Shown here one piece after another: positions 41,946 through 52,875 of a stretch of 64,000 nucleotides of DNA. The notes beneath the pieces are model-generated. The model had not been told where the DNA came from. It was given only the letters and a program-made list of their open reading frames with translations, and did not search any database. Origin of the DNA: Roseibium sp. Sym1 (GTDB taxonomy: Bacteria > Pseudomonadota > Alphaproteobacteria > Rhizobiales > Stappiaceae). Position 1 is the stretch's first letter. Each line of letters begins with the position of its first letter. The stretch covers positions 2,174,501 through 2,238,500 of the forward strand of contig NZ_CP114786.1 of assembly GCF_027359675.1 (NCBI RefSeq), read 5' to 3'. The translations under genes and the position numbers were made by a program.

Positions 41946-42734
41946 TTACTTCGCCACCCAGTCCGGCTTGCGCTTCTCGAAGAAGGCCGAGATGCCCTCG
42001 CGCGCTTCCGGGGTCTCCCAGGTGTCCGCGAGGCGGCGGATGGTGTCGTTAATGACCGCGTCTGTGATCGGCGTGCCGAGGCTGCGGGCGAGCGCCTTGG
42101 ACGCGGCGACAGCCGCCGGTGCCGCACCGAGATAGGGTCTGATTTCCGTCTCGATCGCTTCGTCGAGGTCTGCCTCGGCAACGACCTTCGCGGCGAGGTC
42201 CAGGTCCCTGGCTTCCTCCGCGCCGAAGATCCGGGCCGACATGAACACCCGGCGGGCCTTGCCCTCGCCCATGCGGGCAAGCACGTAGGGGCTGATGGTG
42301 GCCGGGATCAGGCCGAGGCGGACTTCCGTAAGGCCGAACTTGGCGCTGTCGACGGCGACCACCGTGTCACAGACGCTCATCATGCCGATGCCGCCACCGA
42401 AGGCCTGTCCCTGAACCCGTCCGATCAGCGGTCTGGGAAGTTCGTTCAGGGCCTTCAGCATCATGGCGAGCTTGCGGGCTTCTTCCATGCGGGTCTCGCG
42501 GCTGGCCTCGAACTGTTCGCGCATCCAGCCAAGATCGCCACCGGCGCAGAAGCTTGCGCCCGCACCGGTCAGGACGACCACGCGCACGGTGTCGTTGGAA
42601 CCGAGCTGATGTGCCGCGCGGGTCAGCTCGTCGATCATCTGCGCGGACAGGGAATTGTGTTTGTCCGGCCGGTTGAGCGTCAGTGTCGCGACGCCGCGGG
42701 TGTCCGTGTCGATGGAAATGGTTTCGAAGCTCAT
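41946..42734 (-). CDS. liuC: enoyl-CoA hydratase/isomerase, probable methylglutaconyl-CoA hydratase
   Basis: A 262-residue crotonase with VATLTLNRPDKHNSLSAQM at the front, the oxyanion-hole region GAGASFCAGGDLGWMR and RVQGQAFGGGIGMMSVCD. In this operon it is expected to hydrate 3-methylglutaconyl-CoA to HMG-CoA, the step between LiuB/LiuD and HMG-CoA lyase. Its ATG overlaps the lyase stop by 4 bases. The crotonase assignment is certain; the specific substrate rests on the neighbouring genes. Last gene of the operon, followed by a REP-like element. Confidence 0.9.
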   Translation of the reverse strand: MSFETISIDTDTRGVATLTLNRPDKHNSLSAQMIDELTRAAHQLGSNDTVRVVVLTGAGASFCAGGDLGWMREQFEASRETRMEEARKLAMMLKALNELPRPLIGRVQGQAFGGGIGMMSVCDTVVAVDSAKFGLTEVRLGLIPATISPYVLARMGEGKARRVFMSARIFGAEEARDLDLAAKVVAEADLDEAIETEIRPYLGAAPAAVAASKALARSLGTPITDAVINDTIRRLADTWETPEAREGISAFFEKRKPDWVAK

Positions 42735-43591
42735 GCGTCCACACTCCGGAGGGTTTTGGCGAATTCCGCGACCTCTGCCAGCAGGTCTCGCCGGAGGCCG
42801 GTTTCAAGGCCTTTTCGTGCCATCAGGTCAACAACGGCTTCCGTCGCCACATTGCCTTTTGCCCCGGGCGCATAGGGGCAGCCGCCCAGGCCGCCGATGG
42901 CGCTGTCGAAGGTTCTGAGGCCCTTTTCAAGGCTGACCTCGATATTCTCCAGCGCCCGGCCCTTGGTGTCGTGATAGTGGCCGGCAACCTTGTCGGCCGG
43001 CACGGCGTCCAGGACCGCGTCCAGCATCCGGCCAATGGTCTCCGGGGTGCCGGCGCCGATCGTGTCGCCGAGCGAAACCTCGTAGCAGCCAAGGTCGAAC
43101 AGTGTTTTCGCCACTTCGGCGACCTTTTCCGGCGGGGTCGGACCGTCATAGGGACAGTCGGTGACACAGGAAACATAGCCGCGCACCGGCATGTCGTCCT
43201 CGCGGGCCTTGTCCAGCAGCGGTTTGAACCGCTCGATGCTCTCGGCGACCGAGCAGTTGATGTTTTTCTTCGAAAAGCCTTCCGAAGCGGAGCCGAAAAT
43301 CGCGACCTCGTCGGCGGAGGCGCGGCGTGCGGCGGTGTAGCCTTTCACGTTGGGCGTCAGCACCGAATAGACCACGGCCGGATGGCGGTAGATGCCTTCC
43401 ATCACCTCCAGGGCGTCGGCCATCTGCGGCACCCATTTCGGACTGACAAAGCTGGTCACCTCGATCTTGCGGAAGCCGCAGGCGGACAGGCGGTCGACCA
43501 GCTCGATCTTCTGCGCCGTGGGCACGAACAGCTTTTCATTCTGCAGACCGTCGCGCGGCCCCATTTCAAAGATGGTGACGAAGTCGGTCAT
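42731..43591 (-). CDS. mvaB: hydroxymethylglutaryl-CoA lyase
   Basis: This enzyme splits HMG-CoA into acetoacetate and acetyl-CoA, the last step of leucine degradation. The 286-residue TIM-barrel protein has FEMGPRDGLQNEK, the metal and substrate residues in GDTIGAGTP and HYHDTKGRA, and the active-site Cys loop GGLGGCPYAPGAKGNVATE. The length is standard. It is separated from the upstream acyl-CoA synthetase gene by 106 bases and overlaps liuC by 4, so it may have its own promoter as well as being part of the operon. Confidence 0.96.
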   Translation of the reverse strand: MTDFVTIFEMGPRDGLQNEKLFVPTAQKIELVDRLSACGFRKIEVTSFVSPKWVPQMADALEVMEGIYRHPAVVYSVLTPNVKGYTAARRASADEVAIFGSASEGFSKKNINCSVAESIERFKPLLDKAREDDMPVRGYVSCVTDCPYDGPTPPEKVAEVAKTLFDLGCYEVSLGDTIGAGTPETIGRMLDAVLDAVPADKVAGHYHDTKGRALENIEVSLEKGLRTFDSAIGGLGGCPYAPGAKGNVATEAVVDLMARKGLETGLRRDLLAEVAEFAKTLRSVDA

Positions 43592-43697
43592 GTCGGGCTC
43601 TTTGAGTTTTCGAAAGGGAAGTGAAATGGTGCGTCATTCCGGATCAGCGCTCGGCTTCGTTGCACTTGTCCGGGATAACCGACGGCGAGGAAAAACA

Positions 43698-45326
43698 TCA
43701 CTCCCCCTCCGACCGGGCACGCAGCTCGCGCCGGATGACCTTTCCGGTGGTCGTCAGCGGCAGGGCGTCGACGAATTCGACCTCGCGCGGGTATTCGTGG
43801 GCGGCAAGGCGCGTCTTGACGAAGTCGGCGATTTCCCTTGCCAGATCGTCGGACGGCACGATGCCGTTCTTCAGGACGATGAACGCCTTGACGATTTCCG
43901 TGCGCTGCGGGTCCGGCTTGCCGACGACGCCGGCCATGGCGACCGCCGGGTGACGGATCAGGCAATCCTCGATTTCGCCCGGGCCGATCCGGTATCCGGA
44001 CGACGTGATGACATCGTCGTCCCGGCCGACGAAGCGGATCCAGCCGTCCCTGTCCTTCATGCCGGTGTCGCCGGTCAGCAGCCAGTCGCCGGCGAATTTC
44101 TTTTCCGTGGCTTGCCTGTTGTTCCAGTAGCCCAGGAACATCACCGGGTCGGGGCGCCTCACGGCAATGTTTCCGAGGGTCCCGGGCGGCAACTCCTCGC
44201 CCTGGTCACTGACGACACTGACCGTGTGGCCGGGTACCGGGCGTCCCATGATGCCGGGCCGGGCTTCCATCAGCCTGGCGCAGCTGGAAACGATCATGTT
44301 GCACTCGGTCTGGCCGTAGAACTCGTTGATCGTCAGTCCGAAGGTCTTCCGGCCCCAGTCGATCAGTTCGGCGCCGAGCGTCTCGCCTCCGGAGGCAACG
44401 GATCTGAGGTTCAGCCGCCAGGTTTTTTCCGGCTCGGCGACCTGGCGCATCATCTTGAGAGCGGTCGGCGGCAGGAAGGTGTTGCGGATCTTCTGGTCCT
44501 GAAGCAGCTGGAAGGCGGCGTCCGCCGTGAACTTCCGGAAGCGGCAGGCAACCACGGGCACACCGAGATAGAGCGCGGGCAGCAGCACGTCGAGCAGGCC
44601 GCCGATCCAGGCCCAGTCGGCCGGTGTCCAGATGCGGTCGCCGGGCTGACCGAGGAAGTCATGGCTCATTTCAACGCCGGGCAGGTGGCCGAGCAGCACG
44701 CGGTGACCATGGAGCGCGCCCTTGGGCTGGCCGGTCGTGCCGGAAGTGTAGATGATGATCGCGGGATCGTCCGGTGCCGTGTTACAGGCCTGGAACGTGT
44801 CCTGGTGTCCGGCCATGTGGCTGGCGAGATCCTCCGCCGCGCCGTCTTCTCCGTCGACGCAGAACACGGTTGTCAGTTCGTGCAGGCTGTCGCGGAGCGG
44901 TGCCAGCTTGGCGGCTCCGTCCAGATCCGTAATCACCGCCTTGGCGCTGGAATCCTTCAGCCGGTATTCCAGTGCTTCCTCACCGAACAGGGTGAACAGC
45001 GGGATGGTCACCGCGCCGAGCTTCAGGGCGGCAATATGGGCATAGGCGGTTTCCGGGCGCTGGGGCAGGAGAACGCCGATCCGGTCGCCGGGCTGGACGC
45101 CACGGCTCTTCAAGAGGTTCGCGAGCTGGTTGGACAGGCGCTGCAGGTCGCCATAGCTGTAATGGGCCTCGTCGCCGTTTTCATCGACAAAGACGAGGGC
45201 TTCCCGGTCCGGTTCCCTCTCGGCCCAGGCGTCGCAGACGGCAACGCCGATGTTGAACCGATCCGGAATGTCCCAGGCAAATTTTCCGGTGAGGGCCTCG
45301 TAGCTTGTTGCGTCAGGCAGCAGCAT
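43698..45326 (-). CDS. AMP-forming acyl-CoA synthetase in the liu operon
   Basis: A 542-residue adenylate-forming enzyme with the AMP-binding P-loop YTSGTTGQPKG, NEFYGQTE, the hinge GRDDDVITSSGYRIGP and the catalytic lysine in TTTGKVIRREL. The domain arrangement fits the acetyl/medium-chain acyl-CoA synthetase group. In this setting it could activate acetoacetate, isovalerate or another acid for the pathway. The start at 45326 has GGAGG seven bases upstream and overlaps the liuD end by 14 bases; a longer form to 45404 is unlikely. Confidence 0.85.
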   Translation of the reverse strand: MLLPDATSYEALTGKFAWDIPDRFNIGVAVCDAWAEREPDREALVFVDENGDEAHYSYGDLQRLSNQLANLLKSRGVQPGDRIGVLLPQRPETAYAHIAALKLGAVTIPLFTLFGEEALEYRLKDSSAKAVITDLDGAAKLAPLRDSLHELTTVFCVDGEDGAAEDLASHMAGHQDTFQACNTAPDDPAIIIYTSGTTGQPKGALHGHRVLLGHLPGVEMSHDFLGQPGDRIWTPADWAWIGGLLDVLLPALYLGVPVVACRFRKFTADAAFQLLQDQKIRNTFLPPTALKMMRQVAEPEKTWRLNLRSVASGGETLGAELIDWGRKTFGLTINEFYGQTECNMIVSSCARLMEARPGIMGRPVPGHTVSVVSDQGEELPPGTLGNIAVRRPDPVMFLGYWNNRQATEKKFAGDWLLTGDTGMKDRDGWIRFVGRDDDVITSSGYRIGPGEIEDCLIRHPAVAMAGVVGKPDPQRTEIVKAFIVLKNGIVPSDDLAREIADFVKTRLAAHEYPREVEFVDALPLTTTGKVIRRELRARSEGE

Positions 45327-47307
45327 CGCTTTCCTCCGCCAGTGCGAGCAGGATGGTGCCGTCTGTGACCTGTTCACCTTCGCTGACCAGCACCTCGCCG
45401 ACAACGCCGTCGCGCGGGGCCTTCAAGGTGTGCTCCATCTTCATGGCTTCCAGGATCACCAGCGGCTGGTCCTTCGTGACCGTATCGCCCGCCTTGGCGC
45501 TGAGCACCTTGACGAGGCCGGGCATCGGTGCAATCAGCTGATCGCCGGCGCCTGAGGCCTCCTCGTCCGCGCTGAGCGCGTCGGGAAGACCGACAGGGTA
45601 GGCATGGCCGCCAAGAAACACCGTCAGGCCCTTCTTTCCCTCTGCGACGACCGCACGGGCCCGGTGACCGGAGCGGTCATAGGTGATCGCGCCGCCCGTG
45701 ACATCTATCAGCTGGTAGTCGTATGCCCCCTTTGCCAGATGGACCTGGAAGCAGCGGTTGCCGAGGGCATGCACTTCCACGTCCTGGCGCTCGCCGCCCG
45801 TTTCGAGCAGGGCAAATTGGCGCGAGGCACTCCAGATGCGCCAGCCGGCCAGTGCGTCGAACGGGTCGCTGCCGGCGGCCGGCCGTGTCAGGCCAAGTGC
45901 GGTCAGGGCCGCGAGTGCAACCGCGTCCTCCGGCATGGCCGGTTCCTCGATCAGGCTGTCCAGATCGCGGTCGATCAGGCCGGTGTCGACATCGCCCTTC
46001 GAAAAGCCGTCGTGGCGGCAGAGGGCCGCGAGGAAACCGGCATTGGTGACACAGCCGGCGACCTCGGTCGCTTCCAGGCTTGCGAGCAGTTTGCCGAGCG
46101 CTGCCTCGCGGGTCGGACCATGGACGATTACCTTGGCGATCATCGGGTCGTAGAAGGGCGTGATCTCGTCACCGGAGCGCACGCCGCTGTCGACGCGGGC
46201 GCTTGTCTCGGGCAGGGCCAGATGCTCCAGCGTGCCGATGGCCGGCAGAAATCCCTTGGGTGCGTCTTCCGCATAAAGCCGGGCCTCGAAGGCCCAGCCG
46301 GTGAAGGAGAGCTCGTCCTGGGACTTCGGCAGCGGCTCACCGGACGCGACACGCAGCTGCCATTCCACGAGGTCCTCTCCGGTGATCATCTCCGTGACCG
46401 GATGTTCCACCTGCAGGCGCGTGTTCATCTCCATGAAGTAGAAGCGGTCCGCCTTGAGCCCCTCGGAGACATCGGCGATGAACTCGATGGTGCCGGCGCC
46501 GGAATAGTCGATGGCCTTGGCGGCCGTCACCGCCGCCTCGCCCATGGCCTTGCGCATCTCTTCGGGCATGCCCGGGGCGGGGGCTTCCTCGATCACCTTC
46601 TGGTGGCGGCGCTGCAGCGAGCAGTCGCGTTCGAACAGATGGACGGCATTGCCGTGGCTGTCGCCGAAGACCTGGATCTCGATATGGCGCGGCTTGGTGA
46701 GATATTTCTCGATCAGGACACGGCCGTCGCCGAAGCTGGCCTCGCCCTCGCGCTGGGCACCTTTCAAAGCCTCGGTGAAGTCCTTCGGATCGTCGACCCT
46801 TCGCATGCCCTTGCCACCGCCGCCGGCACGCGCCTTGATCAGGACCGGGTAGCCGATCTTGTCGGCTTCGCCTTTCAGGAAATCCGGATCCTGATTGTCG
46901 CCGTGATAGCCGGGCACGACGGGCACACCTGCATCGACCATCAATGCCTTGGCGGCGTCTTTCAGCCCCATGGCGCGGATGGATTTGGCGCTCGGGCCGA
47001 TGAAGGCGATGCCGGCTTTCTCAAGCGCCTCGACAAAGTCCGGGTTTTCCGACAGGAAGCCATAGCCCGGATGAACCGCTTCGGCGCCGCTCTGCCGGCA
47101 GACCTCGATGATCCGGTCCGTTTTCAGGTAGCTTTCGGCAACCGGCGCCGGGCCGATGCGAAAGGCCTCGTCGGCCATGGCGACATGCTTGGCGCCTGCA
47201 TCCGCGTCGGAATAGACGGCAACGGTCTTGATGCCGAGGTCTCTGGCGGTTGTCATGACCCGGCAGGCGATTTCGCCGCGATTGGCAATGAGGATCTTCT
47301 TGAACAT
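45313..47307 (-). CDS. liuD: methylcrotonyl-CoA carboxylase, biotin-carrying alpha subunit
   Basis: The 664-residue protein joins a biotin carboxylase (about 1-445: KILIANRGEIACRV, ATP-grasp KARAGGGGKGMR, EMNTRLQVEHPVTE) to a C-terminal biotin carrier domain with the biotinylated Lys in LEAMKMEHTL near residue 622. It carboxylates biotin with bicarbonate and ATP and hands it to LiuB. Propionyl- or geranyl-CoA carboxylase would look similar, but the liuB, lyase and hydratase genes point to leucine breakdown. Its ATG overlaps the macrodomain gene stop by one base. Confidence 0.93.
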   Translation of the reverse strand: MFKKILIANRGEIACRVMTTARDLGIKTVAVYSDADAGAKHVAMADEAFRIGPAPVAESYLKTDRIIEVCRQSGAEAVHPGYGFLSENPDFVEALEKAGIAFIGPSAKSIRAMGLKDAAKALMVDAGVPVVPGYHGDNQDPDFLKGEADKIGYPVLIKARAGGGGKGMRRVDDPKDFTEALKGAQREGEASFGDGRVLIEKYLTKPRHIEIQVFGDSHGNAVHLFERDCSLQRRHQKVIEEAPAPGMPEEMRKAMGEAAVTAAKAIDYSGAGTIEFIADVSEGLKADRFYFMEMNTRLQVEHPVTEMITGEDLVEWQLRVASGEPLPKSQDELSFTGWAFEARLYAEDAPKGFLPAIGTLEHLALPETSARVDSGVRSGDEITPFYDPMIAKVIVHGPTREAALGKLLASLEATEVAGCVTNAGFLAALCRHDGFSKGDVDTGLIDRDLDSLIEEPAMPEDAVALAALTALGLTRPAAGSDPFDALAGWRIWSASRQFALLETGGERQDVEVHALGNRCFQVHLAKGAYDYQLIDVTGGAITYDRSGHRARAVVAEGKKGLTVFLGGHAYPVGLPDALSADEEASGAGDQLIAPMPGLVKVLSAKAGDTVTKDQPLVILEAMKMEHTLKAPRDGVVGEVLVSEGEQVTDGTILLALAEESDAAA

Positions 47308-47822
47308 CAGCTGTCCGCCCTCCCGAGCGCGGTTGTCAGATAGGTGTGGCTCGCCGCGTCGAAGGCGACCAGTGTAACGGTTTTCATGTCCGGCAGGTCC
47401 ATCAGGACGCGGCGGAGCGTTGCAACGGCGATCCCGGCGGCCTGGTCCGCCGGATAGCCGTAGATGCCGGTCGAGATGGCGGGAAAGGCCACCGTCCGGC
47501 AGCCGCTTTCGGCCGCCAGGCGCAGGCTGGTCTCGTAGCAGCTCGCCAGCAGCTCCGGTTCGCCTTCGCTGCCACCGCGCCAGACCGGGCCGACCGTGTG
47601 AATGATGAACCTGGCCGGTAGTCGATAGCCCTTGGTGATCTTGGCCTGGCCGGTTTTACAGCCGCCCAGCAGCCTGCACTCATGAACAAGGTCCGGGCCG
47701 GCCGCGCGGTGGATTGCGCCATCGACGCCGCCGCCGCCGAGCAGCGAGGAGTTGGCAGCGTTGACGATGGCATCAACCTCGAGCTTTGTGATGTCGCCAA
47801 TAAGCGTTTCGATCCGGCTCAT
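47307..47822 (-). CDS. macrodomain protein (O-acetyl-ADP-ribose deacetylase-like)
   Basis: A 171-residue stand-alone macrodomain of the MacroD/YmdB type. Signatures are [37 protein letters not shown], the acetyl-lysine/ADP-ribose loop [19 protein letters not shown] and [13 protein letters not shown]. These enzymes hydrolyse O-acetyl-ADP-ribose or remove ADP-ribose from acidic residues. It overlaps the ASCH gene and liuD by one base on each side, so it is made together with the carboxylase. A role within leucine degradation is not known. Confidence 0.93.
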   Translation of the reverse strand: MSRIETLIGDITKLEVDAIVNAANSSLLGGGGVDGAIHRAAGPDLVHECRLLGGCKTGQAKITKGYRLPARFIIHTVGPVWRGGSEGEPELLASCYETSLRLAAESGCRTVAFPAISTGIYGYPADQAAGIAVATLRRVLMDLPDMKTVTLVAFDAASHTYLTTALGRADS

Positions 47823-48244
47823 CAGCTGGCCTCCGCCTGCAGGTCTTCCACGAGCCTGAAGCGCTCGCAGACGAGCTCCATGTCCGGGGCAAAACCGCCA
47901 TTGCGTTCGAAAAACGCCTTATGGTCCCGGCGCCAGCCCGAGAGGTCGTCGTTTTCGCCCTCGGCAAGGGCAAAATCCTCGGTCACATCGCAATAGCGCG
48001 TGACAGTGACCTCCAGCGTCTCGATGACGAGGGCCGGAGATCCGTCCCAGCTGAGGGCAATGTCCCGGCGACCTGCCACGGGCATGGTTTCGCCGCCCTC
48101 CCCAAAATCGCGCAGGGCGCCGCAGGTGGCGGTCTTCCTGCCGGACCGCACGAGCGCGATCAGCTGATCGCTCAGCTCCTCGCTGTCGCCGAACTTGAAG
48201 ATTTCGGCATCCGGATAGGTCTGTTTGAGATCGGTGATGGACAT
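47822..48244 (-). CDS. ASCH domain-containing protein
   Basis: A 140-residue single-domain ASCH protein (PUA-like fold). Family features are [55 protein letters not shown] and [17 protein letters not shown] proteins bind RNA or modified nucleosides; the YqfB branch deacetylates N4-acetylcytidine. It starts three bases after liuB and overlaps the macrodomain gene, so it is translationally linked to both carboxylase subunits. The biological reason is not evident. Confidence 0.9.
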   Translation of the reverse strand: MSITDLKQTYPDAEIFKFGDSEELSDQLIALVRSGRKTATCGALRDFGEGGETMPVAGRRDIALSWDGSPALVIETLEVTVTRYCDVTEDFALAEGENDDLSGWRRDHKAFFERNGGFAPDMELVCERFRLVEDLQAEAS

Positions 48245-48247
48245 GGC

Positions 48248-49851
<1,604 letters not shown>

Positions 49852-49855
<4 letters not shown>

Positions 49856-50499
49856 GTCATCCGGTCTCCCGTCAAGGATGGGGTTGTGTCCGGTGCAACG
49901 GCCTTGCGCACCAGCTCAAGATAAAGCGCTTCGATGTCCTGTTTGGAGAGGTGGCCGCCTTCGCGGTACCAGTTCGGAATGCCGGTCAGCATGGCAATGA
50001 TGGCGCGGGTGGCGACACGCGCATTGGCGACCGCGTAGCGCCCCGCGGCTGCCCCTTGCGCAAGGATGTCAGAGAGGATTGCCTCGTAGCGGCTGCGCTC
50101 GGTCTCGACCACGTCGAAATTGTCCGGCTCGAGATTGCGCAGTTCCATGTAGGCGATGAACACCTCGTCGGCCTTTTCCAGGTGATAGCGGATATGGAAC
50201 CGCACAAACCGTTCCAGCGGATCCATGTCTTCTGCAAGATCGCAGGTGTCCCACGCGTTGAGCAGGTCCGCCATGTGGGACAGCATCAGGTCCTTCAGGA
50301 TGTCCTGCTTGGTCGGGAAGTGGTTGTAGAGCGCGCCGGGACGGACGCCGACATCGGAGGCGATCTCGCGCATGGAGACGGCGGCATAGCCGGAGGCGGC
50401 AAAGCGCTTCAGCGCCGCTTCGCGCACGCGCGCGGCGGTTTCCTGGCCCTTTGCACGGGACGGGCCACGTGTCTGCGATTTTTCGGCGGCGCCGGTCAT
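49852..50499 (-). CDS. TetR-family regulator of the liu operon
   Basis: A 215-residue repressor. The helix-turn-helix reads [20 protein letters not shown] followed by [11 protein letters not shown], and the larger C-terminal ligand domain includes [20 protein letters not shown]. The start at 50499 has GGGAGG 6-7 bases upstream. It is the first gene of the leucine-degradation unit and overlaps liuB, so it probably represses its own operon and is released by an acyl-CoA. An inverted repeat 25 bases upstream is the likely operator. Pseudomonads use a MerR-type regulator here instead. Confidence 0.92.
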
Positions 50500-50523
50500 C
50501 ACGTTCCTCCCGGACCGTAAAAT

Positions 50524-50543
50524 AAATGAACGATCATTCATTT
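50524..50543. promoter_or_regulatory. inverted repeat upstream of the liu TetR gene (candidate operator)
   Basis: AAATGAA and TTCATTT are perfect 7-base arms around CGATCA, located 25-44 bases upstream of the TetR start codon. Length, symmetry and position match self-regulation by a TetR dimer. Confidence 0.7.
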
Positions 50544-50682
50544 ACAAGCGGGTTTTCCATGAACGGAGGATCTGAAACAAAGAATGGCCCGGGAAGTAGG
50601 TCTGTTGTCAAAAAACTTACATGGATAAGCTGTTCACAGTCATTCGAACGAACAGCCACATTTGTTTCAAGGGGACCGATTG

Positions 50683-51591
50683 ATGACCGAAGAGAGCGCA
50701 AAGACCTGGGTCGAGGCCGAATGGGCGGACAGTCTCGACGAAGAACTGGAAATGGAAATCGATGATCTGCTGGTGGCCAAGGATCTCGCCTTCATCTCGG
50801 AAAAGAAGCACAAGTCGCCGCTCGAGCGGAACACCTATTTCCACGAGTTGCTGCGCCTGCAGGCAGAGCTGGTGAAGCTGCAGGACTGGGTCCAGCATAC
50901 CGGCGAGAAGATCGTCATCGTCTTCGAGGGCCGGGACGCGGCCGGCAAGGGCGGCGTGATCAAGAGGATCACCCAGCGTCTCAACCCGCGCGTCGCCCGC
51001 GTGGTCGCCCTGCCGGCGCCGACGGACCGGGAAAAGAGCCAGTGGTATTTCCAGCGCTACGTGCCGCATCTGCCGGCCGCCGGTGAAATGGTGCTGTTCG
51101 ACCGCTCCTGGTACAACCGCTCCGGTGTCGAGCGCGTGATGGGTTTCGCGTCGGACGATCAGGTCGAGCAGTTCTTCAACGACGTGCCGGAATTCGAGCG
51201 CATGATCGTGCGTTCCGGCGTGCGGCTGATCAAATACTGGTTCTCGATTACGGACGAGGAGCAGCAGCTGCGCTTCCTGATGCGTATCCACGACCCGCTG
51301 AAACAGTGGAAGCTGTCGCCGATGGACCTGGAATCCCGCGTTCGCTGGGAGGATTACACCAAGGCCAAGGAAGAGACGTTCGAGCGCACCAACATTCCGG
51401 AGGCGCCTTGGTTCATCGTCGAGGGCAATGACAAGAAACAGGCGCGCCTCAACTGCATCAGCCACCTGCTCTCGATGATCCCCTACGAGGATATACCTCA
51501 CGATCCCATCCACCTTCCCGAGCGGGTCTACAACCAGGACTACGAGCGCAAGGTCCTGCCCGAGCATCTCTACGTTCCGCAGAAATTCTGA
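50683..51591 (+). CDS. ppk2: polyphosphate kinase 2 family protein
   Basis: A 302-residue PPK2 kinase using polyphosphate to phosphorylate nucleoside di- or monophosphates. Walker A is EGRDAAGKGGVIKR, Walker B is MVLFDRSWYNRSGVE and the lid has RVMGFASDDQ. The QWYFQRYVPHLPAAGEM and FSITDEEQQLRF phrases are standard. The start at 50683 follows AAGGGGA at a good distance; an upstream TTG at 50662 is less likely. It is divergent from the liu operon and stands alone. Confidence 0.95.
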   Translation: MTEESAKTWVEAEWADSLDEELEMEIDDLLVAKDLAFISEKKHKSPLERNTYFHELLRLQAELVKLQDWVQHTGEKIVIVFEGRDAAGKGGVIKRITQRLNPRVARVVALPAPTDREKSQWYFQRYVPHLPAAGEMVLFDRSWYNRSGVERVMGFASDDQVEQFFNDVPEFERMIVRSGVRLIKYWFSITDEEQQLRFLMRIHDPLKQWKLSPMDLESRVRWEDYTKAKEETFERTNIPEAPWFIVEGNDKKQARLNCISHLLSMIPYEDIPHDPIHLPERVYNQDYERKVLPEHLYVPQKF

Positions 51592-51714
51592 GGCGCTGCC
51601 GAGAGGCGGTTCCTGCCGTTCGGCGCGACCGGTCGGCGTTCGACCGCCCTTGCAGTTCCCGCGGGTTCGTGCCATTTGAGTAGCGTGCCTCAAAAATCAG
51701 GGAAGGATGCCAGG

Positions 51715-52722
51715 ATGGGTGACAAGAATATCCGGTGGGGGATCGTTTCGACCGCCAATATCGGTCTGGAGAAGGTCATTCCCGGCATCCAGGTCTCCGC
51801 GACCGGGACGGCCCATGCCATCGCCTCCAGGGATCTGGAGAAAGCGCAGGCTGCCGCGAACGATCTCGGCATCGCGAAGGCCTACGGATCCTACGAAGAG
51901 CTGCTCGCCGATCCGGAGATCGACGCCATCTACAATCCGCTGCCCAACCACATGCATGTGCCGGTGACGGTCCAGGCGGTGAAGGCCGGCAAGCATGTCC
52001 TGTGCGAGAAACCGATCGCGCTCAATGCCGACGAAGCCAGGCAGTTGCTCGACCTGCCCAAGGACAGGCTGGTTGCCGAGGGCTTCATGGTGCGGGCCCA
52101 TCCGCAATGGCTGAAGGCGCGCGAGATCGTGCGCTCCGGGGCGCTGGGCGAACTCAAGGCGATCCAGACGTTCTTCAGTTATTACAACGACGATCCGGGC
52201 AATATCCGCAACATGGCCGATATCGGCGGCGGAGCGCTGCTGGACATCGGCTGCTACACCATGCTGGCCGGCCGCTTCTTCTTCGAGGCCGAGCCGGAAC
52301 GCGTGGTCTCGCTGATCGACCGGGATCCGGACTTCGGAACCGACCGGATGACCAGCGCCCTGCTCGATTTCGGCAACAACCGGCATCTGAATTTCGTGGT
52401 CTCGACCCAGCTGACGCCCTATCAGCGCATTCAGCTGGTCGGCACGAAGAAGCGCCTGGAAATCGTCATTCCGTTCAACGCGCCCCAGGGTGAAGCCGTC
52501 CAGATCCGCCTCGACGACGGCTCGATCCTGGGGGACGGCTCCATGCAGTCCGAGATCATCGCGCCGTGCGATCAATATGCCGAGCTGGTCGATGTCTTCG
52601 GCCGGGCGATCAGCGGCGACGCGGCTCTGCCCTACGGGGTCGAGGACGCGGTCCAGAACATGAAGATCCTGGATGCCATCTTCGCCTCGGCGGACGAGGG
52701 TGGCTGGGTGAGCGTGGGCTGA
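51715..52722 (+). CDS. Gfo/Idh/MocA-family oxidoreductase
   Basis: A 335-residue NAD(P)-dependent sugar or cyclitol dehydrogenase-like protein. The N-terminal Rossmann fold begins IRWGIVSTANIGLEKVIPGI, with Ser-Thr-Ala in place of the glycines often seen, and the catalytic EKP motif is CEKPIALNADEA. The C-terminal half has GGGALLDIGCYTM, a typical family segment. The substrate is unknown. The start at 51715 has AAGGA seven bases upstream. A strong terminator follows 28 bases after the stop. Confidence 0.92.
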   Translation: MGDKNIRWGIVSTANIGLEKVIPGIQVSATGTAHAIASRDLEKAQAAANDLGIAKAYGSYEELLADPEIDAIYNPLPNHMHVPVTVQAVKAGKHVLCEKPIALNADEARQLLDLPKDRLVAEGFMVRAHPQWLKAREIVRSGALGELKAIQTFFSYYNDDPGNIRNMADIGGGALLDIGCYTMLAGRFFFEAEPERVVSLIDRDPDFGTDRMTSALLDFGNNRHLNFVVSTQLTPYQRIQLVGTKKRLEIVIPFNAPQGEAVQIRLDDGSILGDGSMQSEIIAPCDQYAELVDVFGRAISGDAALPYGVEDAVQNMKILDAIFASADEGGWVSVG

Positions 52723-52750
52723 GCCACGCCGTTTATTAGACAGACCAGAA

Positions 52751-52777
52751 GTCCCGGTTTCGGCCGGGACTTTTTTT
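52751..52777 (+). terminator. rho-independent terminator after the Gfo/Idh/MocA gene
   Basis: GTCCCGG-TTTCGG-CCGGGAC forms a 7-bp stem followed by seven T residues, 28 bases after the stop codon. Confidence 0.93.
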
Positions 52778-52875
52778 GTGGCGCCAATTTTCAGCCAGGC
52801 ATTCCGGCCGAGCCTTGCGCCTGGCCGGGATCAGGAAAAACGGATTGGTCTTGAGGTGCTGACGCACCCCGACAG

